This document shows, one piece after another, positions 49,916-50,002 of a stretch of 50,002 nucleotides of DNA. Numbering within the stretch: the stretch's first letter is position 1; each line of letters begins with the position of its first letter. The notes below the pieces were generated by a model. It was not told where the DNA came from and did no database searches. It worked only from the letters and a program-made list of their open reading frames with translations. Position numbers and translations under genes: made by a program. The DNA comes from Verrucomicrobiota bacterium. Its GTDB lineage: Bacteria; Verrucomicrobiota; Verrucomicrobiia; Limisphaerales; JAFGQR01. The DNA lies in the NCBI GenBank assembly GCA_016935555.1, contig JAFGQR010000108.1, forward strand, positions 1 through 50,002, in the 5' to 3' direction.

Positions 49916-50002
49916 AGAGTCCTTGACCCGTGAAAGACGTTGCTCGCAGATCAAGTTTGTGCGCTGCAAGGCGCAAGTTGCGGGGCGGTCGTCAAGGACT
50001 CT
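49916..50002. repeat. 12-base inverted repeat at the window edge
   Basis: AGAGTCCTTGAC at 49916-49927 and GTCAAGGACTCT at 49991-50002 are perfect reverse complements separated by 63 bases. The second arm is cut by the window end, so the full arm length is unknown. It may be the edge of another palindromic or mobile element. Confidence 0.5.

Overview
The window is high-GC bacterial DNA and most resembles Verrucomicrobiota, possibly a Limisphaerales/Pedosphaera-like member. This is an inference from gene content: Tat-exported Gfo/Idh/MocA and sugar-isomerase-like proteins, delta-60 repeats, LamG and six-hairpin glycosidase proteins, a DUF6259 glycosidase, an FG-GAP/UnbV protein, a SUMF1-type protein and a zinc-ribbon Ser/Thr kinase. 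No rRNA gene, intact tRNA or CRISPR array was found.

Region 1 (about 1-9.6 kb) is accessory and decayed. It opens with the 5' end of a leftward SUMF1-like secreted protein. A worn mobile-element or prophage remnant follows: a tail-protein fragment, an NlpC/P60 peptidase with two frame changes, the 3' end of a DUF3631 helicase/primase-type gene, a docking-domain-like ORF split by an in-frame TGA, small ATGA-coupled ORFs, one split by TAG, and an HTH ORF. Two blocks of degenerate GC-rich repeats (about 5.1-5.4 and 8.2-9.1 kb) bracket a lower-GC membrane protein and a delta-60 repeat protein. The right edge carries the 5' part of a tRNA-Leu(UAA) gene and a 14-bp direct repeat taken from it, which looks like an old integration site.

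Region 2 (about 9.9-20 kb) is chromosome-like. It holds a DUF2892 membrane protein, a truncated SRPBCC ORF, a zinc-ribbon kinase divergent from an NhaD/CitMHS-type antiporter, a LolC/LolD-type lipoprotein transporter pair, a Tat Gfo/Idh/MocA oxidoreductase with a strong terminator, ApbE, and a sodium:solute symporter.

Region 3 (about 18-28 kb) looks like a carbohydrate-use cluster: symporter, a probable lipoprotein six-hairpin glycosidase with a LamG domain, a DUF6259 glycosidase and a heparinase II/III-like protein, all rightward. It converges on a compact leftward queF-queC-queE-queD operon that makes preQ1 for queuosine.

Region 4 (about 30.7-37 kb) has a nitrilase-family amidohydrolase, a truncated gene, a membrane protein, ispH, a small winged-helix regulator coupled to a membrane protein, a LysE exporter and a dicarboxylate/amino-acid symporter. 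Two near-identical 17-bp palindromes, one before the membrane protein/regulator pair and one before ispH, look like operators of that regulator.

Region 5 (37-50 kb) has a large beta-helix/LamG protein divergent from an NPCBM plus six-hairpin glycosidase, a coupled FG-GAP/UnbV and beta-propeller pair, an ABC-transporter fragment beside a 25-bp inverted-repeat element, and a Tat-exported sugar-isomerase-like protein.
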